Of a stretch of 35,081 bases of DNA, positions 15,001-26,600 are shown piece after piece. The first letter of the stretch is position 1. Each line of letters begins with the position of its first letter. This stretch comes from a virus, in the IMG/VR virus record IMGVR_UViG_3300010354_000273, positions 1 to 35,081 of that record, one strand, 5' to 3'. The position numbers were made by a program, and so were the translations under genes. The notes beneath the pieces are model-generated. The model saw only the letters and a list, made by a program, of their open reading frames with translations. It made no database searches and was not told where the DNA came from.

Positions 15001-16073
15001 GCTTTTCCAGGAGATACTTTTACTGCTAAAAGATTTTCGGATGGTGTATTCCCTTGGTCAGTTCTTTGGGAAGATGAAAATACTCCATCAGAATTCAATC
15101 CATCACTCAAAGAATCTGAAACATCAATGTCAAAAGAATCTACGGAATAATTACCAGATTCTTCATATGTTCTCTTTGCAAAATATTCTTTTACTAAAGA
15201 ATATGTGTTTGAATCTTGAATTTTTTTAACTACACCATTCGTGATTCTTAAAATCTCAATAAAGTTTTTATCATCAGTATCTGATATTCTTTTCTTTGTT
15301 AGAGATGCACTTATTTTTAATCTATCTGCTCCTGGTGCTGCATAGTTGGAGAATCCTCTAGCATTATCATATAGACTATTATCTTCTTTAGCATCAACTA
15401 GAGATTCTGAAACAAATAGACCAACTCTATATGATGGAGTATTGGTATATTGATCTAAAATTAAAGTATCATCACTTACATTAACAAAGTGTCCTCTAAT
15501 AAAATAAATTCCTTTAGATATTGAAACGGAAGATGCCGTAGAAGTTGCATCTTGACTGATTAAACTTGCAAAAGTATCACCGCTAGAAATGGTTGTGTTT
15601 CCATAGGTTAAATTTTCTTGAAGAATCAGTGTTTCCCCATCTGTAAACTGACCCTCTTCAAAGGATGAATTTGATGAGGTATATCTTACATATAAAGTGT
15701 ATGTATTATCTTCGGATTCAGAATCAGTTATAACATTTTGAACAACAGCATTTAATTCTGATGTCTGTCCTTTTATTCTTTTGCCAACCAGTTGCTTAAG
15801 ATATAAACCAACACTCAAACCTACATGTGTTGGATTTATTTTAACTGCATAGTATTGTGGATTATATGTTACATTTCCTGGAACTACTACAGAACCATCT
15901 TTAAAAATATGGCTTCCAAAGGATTCAATCTGATTTTGTAAAATTGACTGAAGAGTTGTGAGTTCTCTAGACTGAACTGGAAATCCTGGTTTAAAAAGAA
16001 CCCTGTAAAAATTTTTATTGGGATCAAAATCGTCATAATATGGGGATACATTAAGATTGGTTTTTTGTGACAT
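9009..16073 (-). CDS. DUF4815-family giant baseplate/tail structural protein
   Basis: 2354 residues. The N-terminus (N-V-S-P-Y-Y-D-D-F-D-P-N-K-N-F-Y-R-V-L-F, then Q-S-R-E-L-T-T-L-Q-S-I-L-Q-N-Q-I-E-S-F-G-S-H-I-F) is the DUF4815 signature, a phage tail family. Other recognisable parts: D-P-L-S-Q-T-F near 1547, opening a beta domain (F-L-T-A-V-D-L-Y-F-S-G-K-D); two glycine-tyrosine repeats near 1790 and 1838; a R-G-V-N-E-T-T...H-S-T-G-D module near 1955-2012; several G-E-x-x-x-G-x-x-S-G/S-A modules; S-P-V-I-D-L-S-E-A; and a C-terminus ending R-F-R-D-L-R-A-I-A-L-A, typical of phage baseplate/tail proteins. It lies directly after gp8, where T4 has gp9-gp12, so a peripheral baseplate or fibre-anchoring role is inferred. 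TAAAGATG junction with gp8; no strong ribosome binding site. Confidence 0.85.
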   Translation of the reverse strand: MSQKTNLNVSPYYDDFDPNKNFYRVLFKPGFPVQSRELTTLQSILQNQIESFGSHIFKDGSVVVPGNVTYNPQYYAVKINPTHVGLSVGLYLKQLVGKRIKGQTSELNAVVQNVITDSESEDNTYTLYVRYTSSNSSFEEGQFTDGETLILQENLTYGNTTISSGDTFASLISQDATSTASSVSISKGIYFIRGHFVNVSDDTLILDQYTNTPSYRVGLFVSESLVDAKEDNSLYDNARGFSNYAAPGADRLKISASLTKKRISDTDDKNFIEILRITNGVVKKIQDSNTYSLVKEYFAKRTYEESGNYSVDSFDIDVSDSLSDGLNSDGVFSSSQRTDQGNTPSENLLAVKVSPGKAYVRGFDVEKTATTILDLDKPRDTASVSNSSISFEMGSLLKVNNVSGTPIVGIDNNHIIYLNSKRKNSTTVGAGDTIGKARVYSYSTPSTYQNASSSWDLYLYDVQTYTKLTLNVQLTSGQCPETSYIKGLNSGASGYVVGNPSGNVINVQQTSGSFSVGEQILINGSTANSVTISEIKVFGVQDIKSVFQDAAEVGLSTSFVADSFLQSKIAKNFAATDSLVISATGIATCAGKNFVGIKSDTIIRYQLSGNSLETFNRVQNVSADGLTLTLASVSNVTGVCTGTLPSSTVTTTFSLGVPSIQNEENSFLYAKLNSNNVSDVNLSTSDLTVRRQVTGKSTTSTGTLSLTLADVGITSAYFEPYNSERYGIFYKNGTIDQLSSDKVSLSSNSTVVTFTGLTPNQTNVVVNATVKKNSVTNKQKLYVRSTKLEVNKSSSGISTSIAGLSSSTTYGLRVEDEEISLNVPDVVKVLSVYESVNNGEILLDKLTFASGLGLDTESILGEKITGATSGAIAQIVTRKSSTEIEFVYLNSNKFVFGETVRFEESGISGGIAAISEGTYINKTQDFVLDKGQKEQYYDYSRIVRKTGAVVPFRRLLVIFDHYRVPTNDAGDVYTVKSYDGQRYKNDIPKLRSGTRASDVLDFRPRVSDFTNTSVSPFAFSSRNFAAAGSNPTLVVSPNETSTVSYSYYLPRIDKVSLNKNGEIVITKGVSANNPKEPSSIEEAMDLATIKLPAYLYNSDDVEVYLYDNKRYTMRDIGNLETRINNVEKLASLTLLELNTKTLQIQDADGLSRFKSGFFVDNFDNTNFIDIENSDAKVCIDTNNEDNELRSDVSFYSLKSQISPESSININTADFSTNLTLQDSNIKKTGDLITLNYEEVSWTNLEQSFATKEETINPFGSSNYNGFVKLTPSSDTWVRTINSENGVISRTQSNWENSYVSNLSPSSISSDKFRSRNVEFRASGLTPSTNYYSFFAGNSNIDIIPKLLKITMSSGTFQSGETVYGYVGGIKVAAFRIANYNHKTGSYSNPTTTYSTNPYSANATLSAYSSSSSVLNIDTYSLADDADGRFYGYTPSGMKLVGATSSAQATVGTQSLTTDSVGDLVGCFFIRNPLQNPAPSTTFRVGAKTFKLSSSSTNSTSSTVTSTETTFYGSGIVNASVYSESLVVRKSPPALPLNALRKDPLSQTFRTDNDGGFLTAVDLYFSGKDSTEKVFVEIRETDIGGTPKDKIIQDFARVGVEPSGITTSSNGATATKVTFPSPIYLQPNKQYAISLSCPSSDDYKVWIAESNQATVATQNLPDAQQTIYSNQYVGGNLFKSQNGSIWSPSVYEDLKFKFYKANFTSTSGTAYFHNPSLSIGSTFAEIDVNVPVLINNPIKTLPRKLNVGIVTTYALGTILQPGAKIGEGNAFGYVEFVGGNIGVVSTTNVGVGYSNGTYSGVPLYSITGSGSGATATVTIASNRVATVSIANTGSGYRVGDLLGITTSSVSQGRDATISVQSVPNIDKLFLTNVSGEEFTDNQVLSYYQGSTQVSLAGTVTLGQSVVPSDLYTGKVFEVLHYNHGMHSNSNIVNIRGVLPNTSGEALTANITSTNTTISIANTSNFTSFEGSTVSASNPGYILVNEEVIEYTSVGSNTLSISERGVNETTIRNHSTGDLIYKYEINGVSLTRINNSHTMPTNSKLRSERGIDRYHLEFDRSDKSSGDTMLSFTNESTLGGPNCRATQNIQFSEIIPQFNIISPENTSINSLIRTVSGTSAGGSEVSFIDQGYEDVSLNQVNEFSTPRIVCSRVNESNRLSSLPRNKSLTLGIRMETTNSNVSPVIDLSEAATFVFSRNRLNKPILNYVTDPRSNQLTDDPHSSVYISNRIDLAKPATSLKVLLTAYRDASSDFRVLYKLFRSDSSEINQTYELFPGYNNLTDIDGDGFGDTVINSNLNDGSSDAFVRSSNDNEFLEYQYTADDLEQFNGFIIKIVMSGTNESYTPRFRDLRAIALA

Positions 16074-16075
16074 CT

Positions 16076-17632
16076 TTAGAATTCCAGTATGATTTTAATA
16101 TCTTCTTTTTGACGAGGGTTTCTAGAAACACGAGGTCTATTATCAAGATAGATAATTTCCCCTGATCCTTTATTTATTTCAGGAAGAGATATACCATTAG
16201 TAAATTCTGTTGCAAGATTAACTCTCTTTGTTTCTGTAACAGTTGTGGTTATACCAGTGAATGTTGAATCAATAGATGCACTAAAACTATTTGAAGAAGT
16301 AATTGTACCGCCACTTATACTAAAATTAACTTTTGTCGCCTCAGAAAGAATAGATCTAGAATCTCTCTGATCATATGAACTTTGATTATAATATAAAGAA
16401 CGATCTGTAAAATACTTTAATACTTTTGTCTCAGTATCATATGATGCAATGTATCCAGTTGCAGTTCCAACACCAGTGATAGTTTGATAAATCCTATTAC
16501 CTGGAGTTGCATCTGATGGGTTTGAGACTGATGTTAGTTTCAAACCACCTAGATTTGAGAATTGATTTTCTGTAAAAATTGAAGTTGCCGATCCAATTCT
16601 TGTTGGATTTTTTACAATTCCAATCTGAGAAAATCTAGTATCAAGAGGAAAATCCTTAGTTGAATCATCAAAACGAGAATAAATTAAAACTCTGTCAGTT
16701 CCTAACTCTTCATATAGATTAAATCCATGACCTTTTGATGGTGGAATAATTGGAATCAGGTGTGCAAATTCTGTTGCTCCAGAGTTAATAGTTGATAAAT
16801 CTACCCTACCGTAGGAGTAATTTTTCCCACCTGATGAAACTGTAACATCTGTAATCTTTCCACCGGTGACATCAACAACAACTCTACCACCTTCACCATC
16901 TCCAAGAATATCTAGTTCAGCGTCTGTTGTATTATATCCAGAACCTTGATTTTCAATATAAACTTTTTTGATTTGATTCTCGTTTACTGTAGAGTCTCCA
17001 TTTTCTCTAACAGATTGAATTTGAGCATCGGTTGTTGTTGACCAGTTATTTGGAACTGGAATATATTCAATAGAATCAAATTTAATAATGTCGCTAGGAG
17101 AAACTGTAAATAGGTATTTCCAAATATATCCGTCACCACTTTCACCAGCTCTTGATGGTTCTAGATCAATAAATGATGGTTCGTCTTGAGAAAAATTTCC
17201 AGCAGGATTCGCTACTGAAGATCCATTATCAATACAGATATAAACTCTGTAATCACTATTCATTACATAATAATTTGCATCATATAATCTAGTTGAATTA
17301 GTTTGGGGAGAAGTATTGGATATGCTATAATCATGGCGATACATTTCATAAACTGTACCTTGTCTCCAATCTACTCTTCTTACTAATCTACGAATATCAT
17401 TAGATGTAATTTTTTTACCAAAAATTATAGTATCTTTTACATGATTTAAGTAATTAAAATTGTCAATAGGATTTGGTGTATTTTCATCCCATGATGTTGA
17501 TCTACCAAAACCAACTGCATTTGGATTTGGTAAACTTAAAAATACATAATAAGAATTACTTGGATCACTGACAGATTCTACAAAATTATTCGCATTTAAT
17601 ATCCTAAATTGATCTGTTACAATTGCTGCCAT
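16076..17632 (-). CDS. gp8: gp8 baseplate wedge subunit
   Basis: 518 residues, longer than T4 gp8 (334). gp8 is a dimeric wedge component linking gp7 and gp10 in T4. The N-terminal half carries the family pattern: D-Q-F-R-I-L-N-A, Y-Y-V-F-L-S-L-P, V-D-W-R-Q-G-T-V-Y-E-M-Y-R-H-D-Y, Y-V-M-N-S-D-Y-R-V-Y-I-C-I-D-N, E-S-G-D-G-Y-I-W-K-Y-L-F-T-V-S-P-S-D-I-I-K-F and Y-I-P-V-P. Two glycine-tyrosine repeat units (Q-G-S-G-Y-N-T near 232; G-G-K-N-Y-S-Y-G near 270) lie in the middle, possibly part of an insertion. A consensus late promoter lies 18 bases upstream of the start. No Shine-Dalgarno is visible in the short leader. Confidence 0.9.
   Translation of the reverse strand: MAAIVTDQFRILNANNFVESVSDPSNSYYVFLSLPNPNAVGFGRSTSWDENTPNPIDNFNYLNHVKDTIIFGKKITSNDIRRLVRRVDWRQGTVYEMYRHDYSISNTSPQTNSTRLYDANYYVMNSDYRVYICIDNGSSVANPAGNFSQDEPSFIDLEPSRAGESGDGYIWKYLFTVSPSDIIKFDSIEYIPVPNNWSTTTDAQIQSVRENGDSTVNENQIKKVYIENQGSGYNTTDAELDILGDGEGGRVVVDVTGGKITDVTVSSGGKNYSYGRVDLSTINSGATEFAHLIPIIPPSKGHGFNLYEELGTDRVLIYSRFDDSTKDFPLDTRFSQIGIVKNPTRIGSATSIFTENQFSNLGGLKLTSVSNPSDATPGNRIYQTITGVGTATGYIASYDTETKVLKYFTDRSLYYNQSSYDQRDSRSILSEATKVNFSISGGTITSSNSFSASIDSTFTGITTTVTETKRVNLATEFTNGISLPEINKGSGEIIYLDNRPRVSRNPRQKEDIKIILEF
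16171..16178 (-). promoter_or_regulatory. Candidate late promoter (AATAAATA) within gp8
   Basis: Minus strand AATAAATA about 100 bases upstream of the DUF4815 gene, inside gp8 coding sequence. It fits the NATAAATA form described for cyanophage late promoters. This word is frequent by chance in AT-rich DNA, so support is weak. Confidence 0.3.
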
Positions 17633-17650
17633 CGTGAGAGCTTTTTTCTA

Positions 17651-17658
17651 TATTTATA
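17651..17658 (-). promoter_or_regulatory. T4-type late promoter (TATAAATA) before gp8
   Basis: Exact TATAAATA on the minus strand in the 31-base gap between the giant gene and gp8. Expected transcription start leaves a leader of only about 10-13 bases. Confidence 0.8.
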
Positions 17659-17663
17659 AATGA

Positions 17664-20600
17664 TTATCCAAGGTCTTTTCTTAGTGATCCAGTATCTCTG
17701 AGTCCAAATCCACGTCTCTGTAGTGTTGGGAATGTTGTTAAACCAGAATTTACAGTATATCCAGAAACTGCAACTCCAATAGAAGATGTGGTTCTTTCAA
17801 ATCCAGAGAGTCTTCCCCAAGAGAATCTTCCTGAAATCAAGTTCGGCATTGTGTGAACACCACTAATGTTTGTAGTTGATAATACATTACTTGTTATAAT
17901 TCCTGTCAAATTATCTCTAGTGATTGAGTGAATCTTGTAGATATTATCAGCAAATGTTGATCCTATACCAACCAAAGTAGAATCACTACTATCAATTGAT
18001 GTTACTCCGTGGCCAACTGTAGTATCGAAAACATATATTGGATAATTTTCAACCAAAGAATCAATATCAGAAGTTGAATCATAAAGAACATGGAATGTTA
18101 GAGCAAGAGGATTTCCACCAGTTCCTGTGCTAGTTGTAATTCCTGTAATAATTCCACTAAACCCTTGTACGAACTCAATTTCAGTAATAATTTCGCTAGA
18201 AAGATTTGGTGTTGAAATCGTAATATCTGGTGGATGAGTTGAGGTATAACCAGAACCTGGATTGGAAATACTGGTTAAAGTGACAATGCCTGCAGAAGAA
18301 ACAAACGCCGATCCAATCGCAATAGACTGATTTTGATATTTACCAAAATCAAATGACCTTACAAGAGCAACAGAATTTGATGCATTCTTACTTAATTCAA
18401 TCTTACCATTTGATCCGCTAGAAATTCCAATGACAGTTGTTGAAGTGTCAATAACATTTGGAATGGATTTTAAAGTCTGACCAATCTTAACTAATGATGT
18501 GTCAATGCCAACAATTACATCTGAACCTATTCCCAAATATCCACCTCTTTTCTTAATATCAAATTTGAACACTGTACCAATACCACCAATTGGATTTCCA
18601 ATTTTCAAATCAAGAATTGATCCTGGAACATATCCACTTCCACCATCAAGAACTGAAACCGATGTAATATTTCCTGCAGCAGAAACATTTGCTGTAAACG
18701 CTGCTGAAACTGGATCATTTCCACCTTGAACTAGTAAGGCAGAAAAATCTCTAATACTAATTGCAGATTCATTCTCTTCATAATTAAAGAATTGTGCATT
18801 ATCCAAGAAAATTTCAATGTCTGAGGATGAGAAATCTCTAATAACTTTTGATGTTGGGAATACTAATCCTTCAAGAGAATCTCTCACTTTGGATTGCTCA
18901 TTGTCATTCAATAATAAATCTCTTTTTTGTTTCAACCAATCAACTGGTTTGTAGTTTACACTATCAATACCATCTCCAAGATAAATTCCAGTTTGAACAA
19001 GATCTGATGAAAGAATATCAGAAACAATTCTATTGTCTTGACCAATTGTCTGTGGAATAAAGTCATTATTATTAATTTGTAAAGTATCTCCACGTTTGAT
19101 GGTTTCATTAACATCAACTTCAATACTATCTTGATTTCTTGTTCCTCTATAGAAGAAAATATCTACCTTGTCATTTGATTTTGGTGCTTCTTTGAATGAT
19201 AGTGTTGTTCCTCCAAAGAATTCGTAAGAAACTCCAGGTTCTTGCATTACACCATTTACATAGATCAATAGAATTGAATCAAGATCAATTAAAGATGAAT
19301 CTATATCTGAATTATCTTTTTGGAAACTTAATAATTGATTATTCTTATAAAGAGGGAATCTTGTTCTTGTGCCATTTTGTAGTGAACTAATACTATCAAT
19401 AAAATCAAATTCACCCAATTGCCACGATGCAAATGAATCGACAAATACATCTGTTACTGTGAATTGTAATTCTTCAGCTGGTGAAGGTAATTTTCCATCA
19501 GTTACAAGACCTACAACTTTAAATACATCGCCAACTCTGAAAGAATATCCTGGTTTTGTTATTTCATATGACCTAACTTCAAAGAGTGTAGATCCTATTC
19601 CAGTTGCAGCATAACTTGGTCCAATATCAATTGTCATTGATAATCCAATTCCAGTTTGAGTAGTATTTCCAATTCCTAGTCTAGAAACACCAATCACTGA
19701 AAGATTTTCATATGATGGATCATTTATTTCAAATACAGGATCTGTATATCCAGAACCACCATTGTTAATTGTTAGTGCTAAAGATCCACCAGCTCCAACT
19801 ACAGCCGATATATTAGCGCCAGAACCAGTTGAATCAGAAACTCCAATTGAAACTGCAGTATTGTATCCAGAACCAAAACTTAATTTGCTGTAGTATGGAT
19901 ATGCAGTTCCCTGTCCAACATAAGTATGTGGAATTGTACTAACTCCAATATTAACATTAAATGTAGTTGCAGAAATAATCCCAACAACTGGGAAAACATT
20001 TCCTAATGTTCCATCTGGGAATATTGTGGTTGTTACGCCAATGTGAGCTGATGCACAAGAGAATTCTAAATTTTCAAGATAAACTTCATCCTCAGAAGCA
20101 TCAAATGGATGATTAGTAGAAGTTGTAACTTCAAGTATTCCTGTATTATTATTATAAGTTGAGGTACTAATTTGATATGCCTGACCATAAGTTGGAATAC
20201 CAACAATATTTGTAATTGCACCTCCAGTAACTTCTGCTCTTAGTTTTGCACCAATTAAAGGTGCATACCCTAATCCACCTGTTTGAGCAACAGAAAGAAC
20301 AACACCACCTCTAGGAAGTTGATTTTGGTTGACATCAGAATCTATGATGATAATATCATCAGTATTTGGTCTTCTAACTCCAGTAAATGTTACACTAGAA
20401 ATACCAGTTAAAGGTGTTTCTGCAAAGGCATAGTTATTTCCAATATTATTTGTGGTGTCTGGAGTTTGGAATACGTCATTTATGAAAACTAAATTACTTC
20501 CTGCCTCTAGACCAATAGTGTTTTGTCCTTCTCTATAAACAGTGAACGTTTGTCCAATACCATTAAATTCTAAGGAAATATCATCATAAATTTTATTATT

Positions 20601-23600
20601 TGTATAATCTTTGCGTAGGTAAACTCTACCATTAAATGATGATTTTGGTAATGCAAGATTGCTAGAATTCAATCTATCATTATTGCCTTTACCATCTGGT
20701 GCCTCAGTAAAATGAATCTTATTTCCAACAATATTGTATGCACCCTTATATATTCTTGCGACACTTCCATCAGTGTGAGTAGTTGCTGATGATCCAACAA
20801 ATCCTCTAGAGACCTCAATAATTGGAATAGTACCGATTCCAGTGATTGGTCCTGAAGAAGTTGTACCTAAACCAACATTTTTAATATTTAAGTATTCATT
20901 ATCTATTTTTAGAATATCTTTTGGTCTAATTGAAGAAATTCCGCTCAATCCTAAGAACGTTACTCCAACTCCAATCGTTGGTTGGTTATATTGTAACGTG
21001 TAAGTCAGTGGAGTGTACATTAATGGATATTGTGTTACACCATCAACTGTAATTAATGATTTCTCAAGTTTTTTCTTCATTTCAAGTTTATGGCGATTGC
21101 CACCACCAACTGAAGTAAATGTAAACCCAACTCCACTTCCACCAGCAGTTCCAGTAATCTTAAATTGATCCTTAGAAATTCTTATTGCATAAACTGTAGA
21201 TGGGCATATATCTGTAGTAATTCCAGTTGAATAGGTCTTTCTAAAAGTAGATCCGATAGAAACACCATCAAGAGTCAGTGCAAATGATTGATCTGTCGAA
21301 TAATAAATTCTATTTGATCCCTCTGGTATTGTTTCTGTTGAGGTAATGGAATTAATTCCAATAGATGTAATTGTTCCTAATCCAGTATTATCACCAGAGA
21401 ATATCCCAGCACCTACAGTTAAAATTGTGGTGTTTCCAACTCCTGTAATAACTGTTGATCCACCAGATACAACATTACCAACAAAGAACGTATAATCAGT
21501 ACTAATTCCAGTGATTTTTGTTGTGCTAGAAGGAACTGACTGACCAAAAATAAGAGTATCTGTAGATATTCCAGTTGTTGCTGCAATACCAGTAACTGTT
21601 GAGAATCCAGCAATAAAATCCGCAGTAAAAAATAATCCTGCGACGATTGTCTCACCGATTCCCATTGGTTGTGGATTAATACCAATCAATGTTGAATCTG
21701 GAGTATAGATTAATTCTTCACCAGTTTCAAAGAAATGGTTGTCAATTGAAAATACTCCAGTTTCGCGGTTTAAGGTAGAAGTAGTATTTGGATTAAAAGT
21801 CTTCTCAAAAATTGGAATTCTATTATAGTTAAGATCAAAATCTAATTTATCTTTTCCAAAGTCATTTATTGAACCATAGAAAGCATTTGTTATATTTTCT
21901 ATCGCATTCCCATAAACAAGAGAATCTGGAATATTAAATTCGTCAATATCTGAGTAAATGAATTGATTAAATGATTGAACAACAATATTATCTGAAGAAT
22001 ATTCAGAATCTGGATAGAATTTAATAATAACATTCGTTCCATCCATTTCTGATCCAAATGTACCTATTCCAGTTTCAGACCCAATAGTTATAAATGGAGC
22101 TTGTTGTATACTTGTTCTAAGTTGATCGGCAACAACAAACAAGTTATGAACGGCAACGGTTGATCCTGCAGAAACTTTTATAATAGACTTTAGAGAAGAA
22201 TCAATAACACTATCAAAGGATAAAACTGTAGAAATGCCAGAAGTAATCTCATATTGAGAATCCATTCTTGCAGTTCTTTCTGTTCCAGGAATTTGTCCAT
22301 CGACAAGATATCTAAATGTTCCAACACCAACACTAGTGCTTCCAATACCAACAGTTTTTGTCTTAATTCTTAAATTATTATTGCTATTTTCATTACTAAA
22401 TGTTAATGAAATAACTCCACCACTAACGTTTAATCCAAAAGTTCCTAAGTAACCACCAGAAACATTAGTATTCTTAGTGTCAAAGTAAAACTCTGCTAAA
22501 TGTGTATCCTGCCCATCATAGTGTCCAGCAACTTCAAAATAGTTTGCCTCATTAGTTGTTGTATCAAGAATGTGTGCAGAAACATAAACTGTATCATATT
22601 GTGATGAAAGTGCTTGGAATATGGTTGTACTTATTCCAAGTAATCCAGATCCAGATGCTGGTCCAACATTTTCAGTCCTAGATGAAAGTCTGGTGAATCC
22701 AATCTCAGTAAATCCAATTCCAATGCTAGTTGTTTCAGTGCTAAATGATTCTCTATAAATTTTCAAATTATAATTGAAGTCATTTGGATTTGCTGGAGTA
22801 AATCTTAGAACAGGATCTCCAACATCACCAAATTCTCCAGAAAAATCTCCAAGTTTTTGATCAGTGAATAGATCAACCTTATTTAATGTATATGTATTAT
22901 CAAAATTATTTAAAACAACTAATTCACTAAGTTGAGAACTTTGCTTATCTTCATCAATGATTTGAATAAGGAATTTTGAATAAAAATCAGTAATTGGATA
23001 CTCTACAGTATCTGTAAATATATTTTTATTAAATTCAGAACTAGAGAATCGTCCACTAATATCATCAATTTGCAATACTCTATTTGTTCTACACTCGATA
23101 TAGTCAGATAATTTTTTATTTTTAAAGGTAATAAATCTGGACGAATTTGATGATGGATCATAATCCAATACTAGATCAAAATTACTAATAGTATCAACTC
23201 TTCTTTCAGAAATAAAATCTAGGACTGGTAGTAAAGAAATTGAGGATCCAATAGAAACACTAGATGTTGATACAATTTCAGTATCTGCAAAATTCTTCAT
23301 CCCGGAAGGGTGTACAAGGTTATTAACCTTGTCAATCATCTTCACGAATTCAATGGGGCTTTTTATTGTATATGAAAGATTTTGATAGTAATCATTATCG
23401 GGTATTACTTGGAAATCAAAATTCAGTTTTCCAATGTCATCTTTCCAATCAAATTCTCTTCTATTGGAATAGTTTATATTAAATCTATTTTCAAACTTAT
23501 ATACATTATTGATAGTTGCATAATTGCCAGAATTATTACCTTTGATAATATCACCGATTTTTATTTCAGAATCTCCATTTACTTTAATAAAGTTACTTCT

Positions 23601-26600
23601 AACTACAGATGTTACTAAGTCTGAGGATGAATTATTAATTAATAATCCTTCACCCTCAAAGAAAAGACTTGGTACTCTATTGATAGAAAATACTGGATAG
23701 TTTTGATCCTTAACAATTGAATTAAAGGTAGTTTGAATAGTTACTGGAGTTCCAGCATTTTCTGTAAACTCTCCAATATTATACTTTAAAATTGCTGGAT
23801 TTGAGTTTGTAAATTCAACAACTTCAAAGAATTTGTATCCATTATCAGCAGAATTAAATCCTGTTCCTGGAGATGTTATAACTCCAAGAGCATCTGTAAA
23901 ACTTTGTTTTTGTATTCCCTCTACAAAAATTCTATCTCCAACCTCAAATGGTGGGATGATAAATCCATCAATAGGAGGAGTACTAAGTTCACACTCAACT
24001 ATACCGCCAGTATAAGATAAAACTCGTCCAACTTGAACGCCATTGCTATTATTAATTGCAAAAATTCTATGAGAAACATCATCTAGACCTTTTGGTTCTT
24101 CAATAACATCAACGGAAATAATAGTATTTCCTTTAAAGTTGGCAACCAACAATCCACTGTTTACAATAGTATTGGTATATTGATTTACCACAACCAATGA
24201 AGGTGCTGAGATGTAATTTTTACCACCATCAATAACATTTACTCTATTAATTTTTTGTGACCCTTCTAAGGTCAATAGTGTGGGAATATCTGCTTGAGGT
24301 CTTAAAGTCTTATCTGATGGATATTCAAAACCTTCATTTATAATTCTATATTCATTTAATTTTCCAATATTTGATGTATTTGCCATTAAGATTGCATCAG
24401 TACCAACACTCGTTGATGAACCTGTTGATAATCCAACAATTCTTGGAACAATATTGTAATTAAATCCGCCAGAAATAATATTAACATCTTCAATTGGACC
24501 AGATGCTGAAAGTGATGATGTAGAATATTCTAAAGCATCACAATCTTCAAAACTATACACAGTTTTTTCTGGAACTTCTTGAAGAGAAATATTAAATGAT
24601 GTTGAACCTATACCAAAAACTTTATAAGATCCATTGTATAAACTGTCAGTATATAAAATTTCTGAATAATTTTTTACATCAGTATCAGGTTCTAATACAT
24701 CTCCATTCTTTTCAAAAGAATAGTACAACTTAATAGGAGTAGAACTATCATAATTAACGGTAATTGCCGTCGTAACACCAGAAACTATAGTTTTTTGAAT
24801 ATTAAATGTATCCGTAGATCCTGTTGATACATATTCGTTGGTCAAAGAATTGTCATAGTAAAGTTTGAATTCATAATCCAACAGTGAAGAATCTGATACA
24901 TCAATTACAAGTTTATTATTCTTAATAACACTTAATTGTGGGTTAATTGAACTTATTTCTTGATTTGCTCCACCAGAACTTCCAATACTGACAACTATTG
25001 GTGGATTTGCAAATACATCCGAATAAGTTTCTGATAGTTTTATATTATCATCATCAATTCTATAAACATAATATCCGCCAGTTGAAAGACCACTAGAAAT
25101 TAGATCGTATGCGGTATAAAATACCTTTTGACCAGAAACATATCCATGATTTGGAATACTGATTTGATTTGTTGATGTATTAACTCTATCTGAAGTAAAT
25201 CCAACTGGATTTACTAAAAGTTTTTTGTTATATGAATCATACTTTACTCTAATTTTTTCTGAGGACCCTACCCCAACAGAAAGTTTTGGTTTAATTGTTA
25301 ATTCAACAACATCATTATCACTCAAATTATGAACTGTTGATATTGCAACGGTAGATTTAATTCTCTTTGCAGTAGCACTTATCTGATTATAAGTTGTTTC
25401 AAATGAATATTCATAATTATTGGATGCATTAGCAGTAAAGAAAAGTCCATTTGTTGTGGATGTTAATCCAACCTGAGTTGTTAGACCAATGAAATCTTTA
25501 GATTTGTTAATTACATAAACATATTGACTCAATCCAGAGAATGGGACATTAAATGTTGATCCGCCAGAAGTATCTGATGCTGTTAATGCACTCGATGCTA
25601 CGGGAATTGTAAGTAATATTCTCTGATTATTTTTGAATGGATGATTTGGCAAATAGATGCTCTGAGTTGGTACAGAGACTGTTTTTGGAGAATTTCCAAT
25701 GTAGTAATTTACAGAAGTCTCTACACCAGTATTAATACCAACACCAACGGACTCAACTGGATTGAAATAAACTTTAATATTTTTTCTAGAATCAAAATAT
25801 TCACTAGTTAGTGGAATTGTGAAAGAATCTGAGAAATAATCGACAATAGCACCAGAAGTATGCGCTGTTCCGGTAAGACCTCTTTTTACTCTTAAAATAT
25901 TATCAGAATCAAACTTATTAAGAACAGAGAACATTTCTGTCCCAATACCAATTGTTGTGCCAGATCCAACTAGAGAACTAATAGTAGAAACGTATATATC
26001 TGTTACTAAACCAACATTAGATGGAATGTCCTGAACTAATGAGGTTCTATCTGAAGAAACTCCTATTACGTGAGATTTGGAAAGATTTTCTACAAATGTG
26101 GACAAACCAGTAATGGTTATATTGTCTCCAGACAATAAGGAGTGATATCCTGCAGTATGAACTCTTACAGTATTTTTATCTTGCCACTCTATAATAGAAT
26201 TTTCGAAAATATTGTAAGTGGTTTCTATATTATTAATAGAATATCCTTTTATTTTTGCTACTTCTGCAGAAGCACCACCGCCTCCAGTATTTTCATTTTC
26301 AAATGTTAGTAGATTTCCAACCTTATAGTTAGATCCTGGATTTATAATAGATATTGAATTAATTTCTCCATCGGATACAGACTCTACTGTAGTAACCTGA
26401 TTTAAAAACTTATTAGATTCAAATATAAAATCATTGCTAGAATCATCTTCATTTATTCTATATGGGAAAGTATTTCTAACTAATTTTGATCCATTAAAAT
26501 CAAATGATTGATCTAAACTATTTGGTAGTGGTTCTGATTTAAAAGTATCACCAACAAAGTATGGAAAAACTGGTAAAAGTTTTCCACTTGGGAAAGCAGT

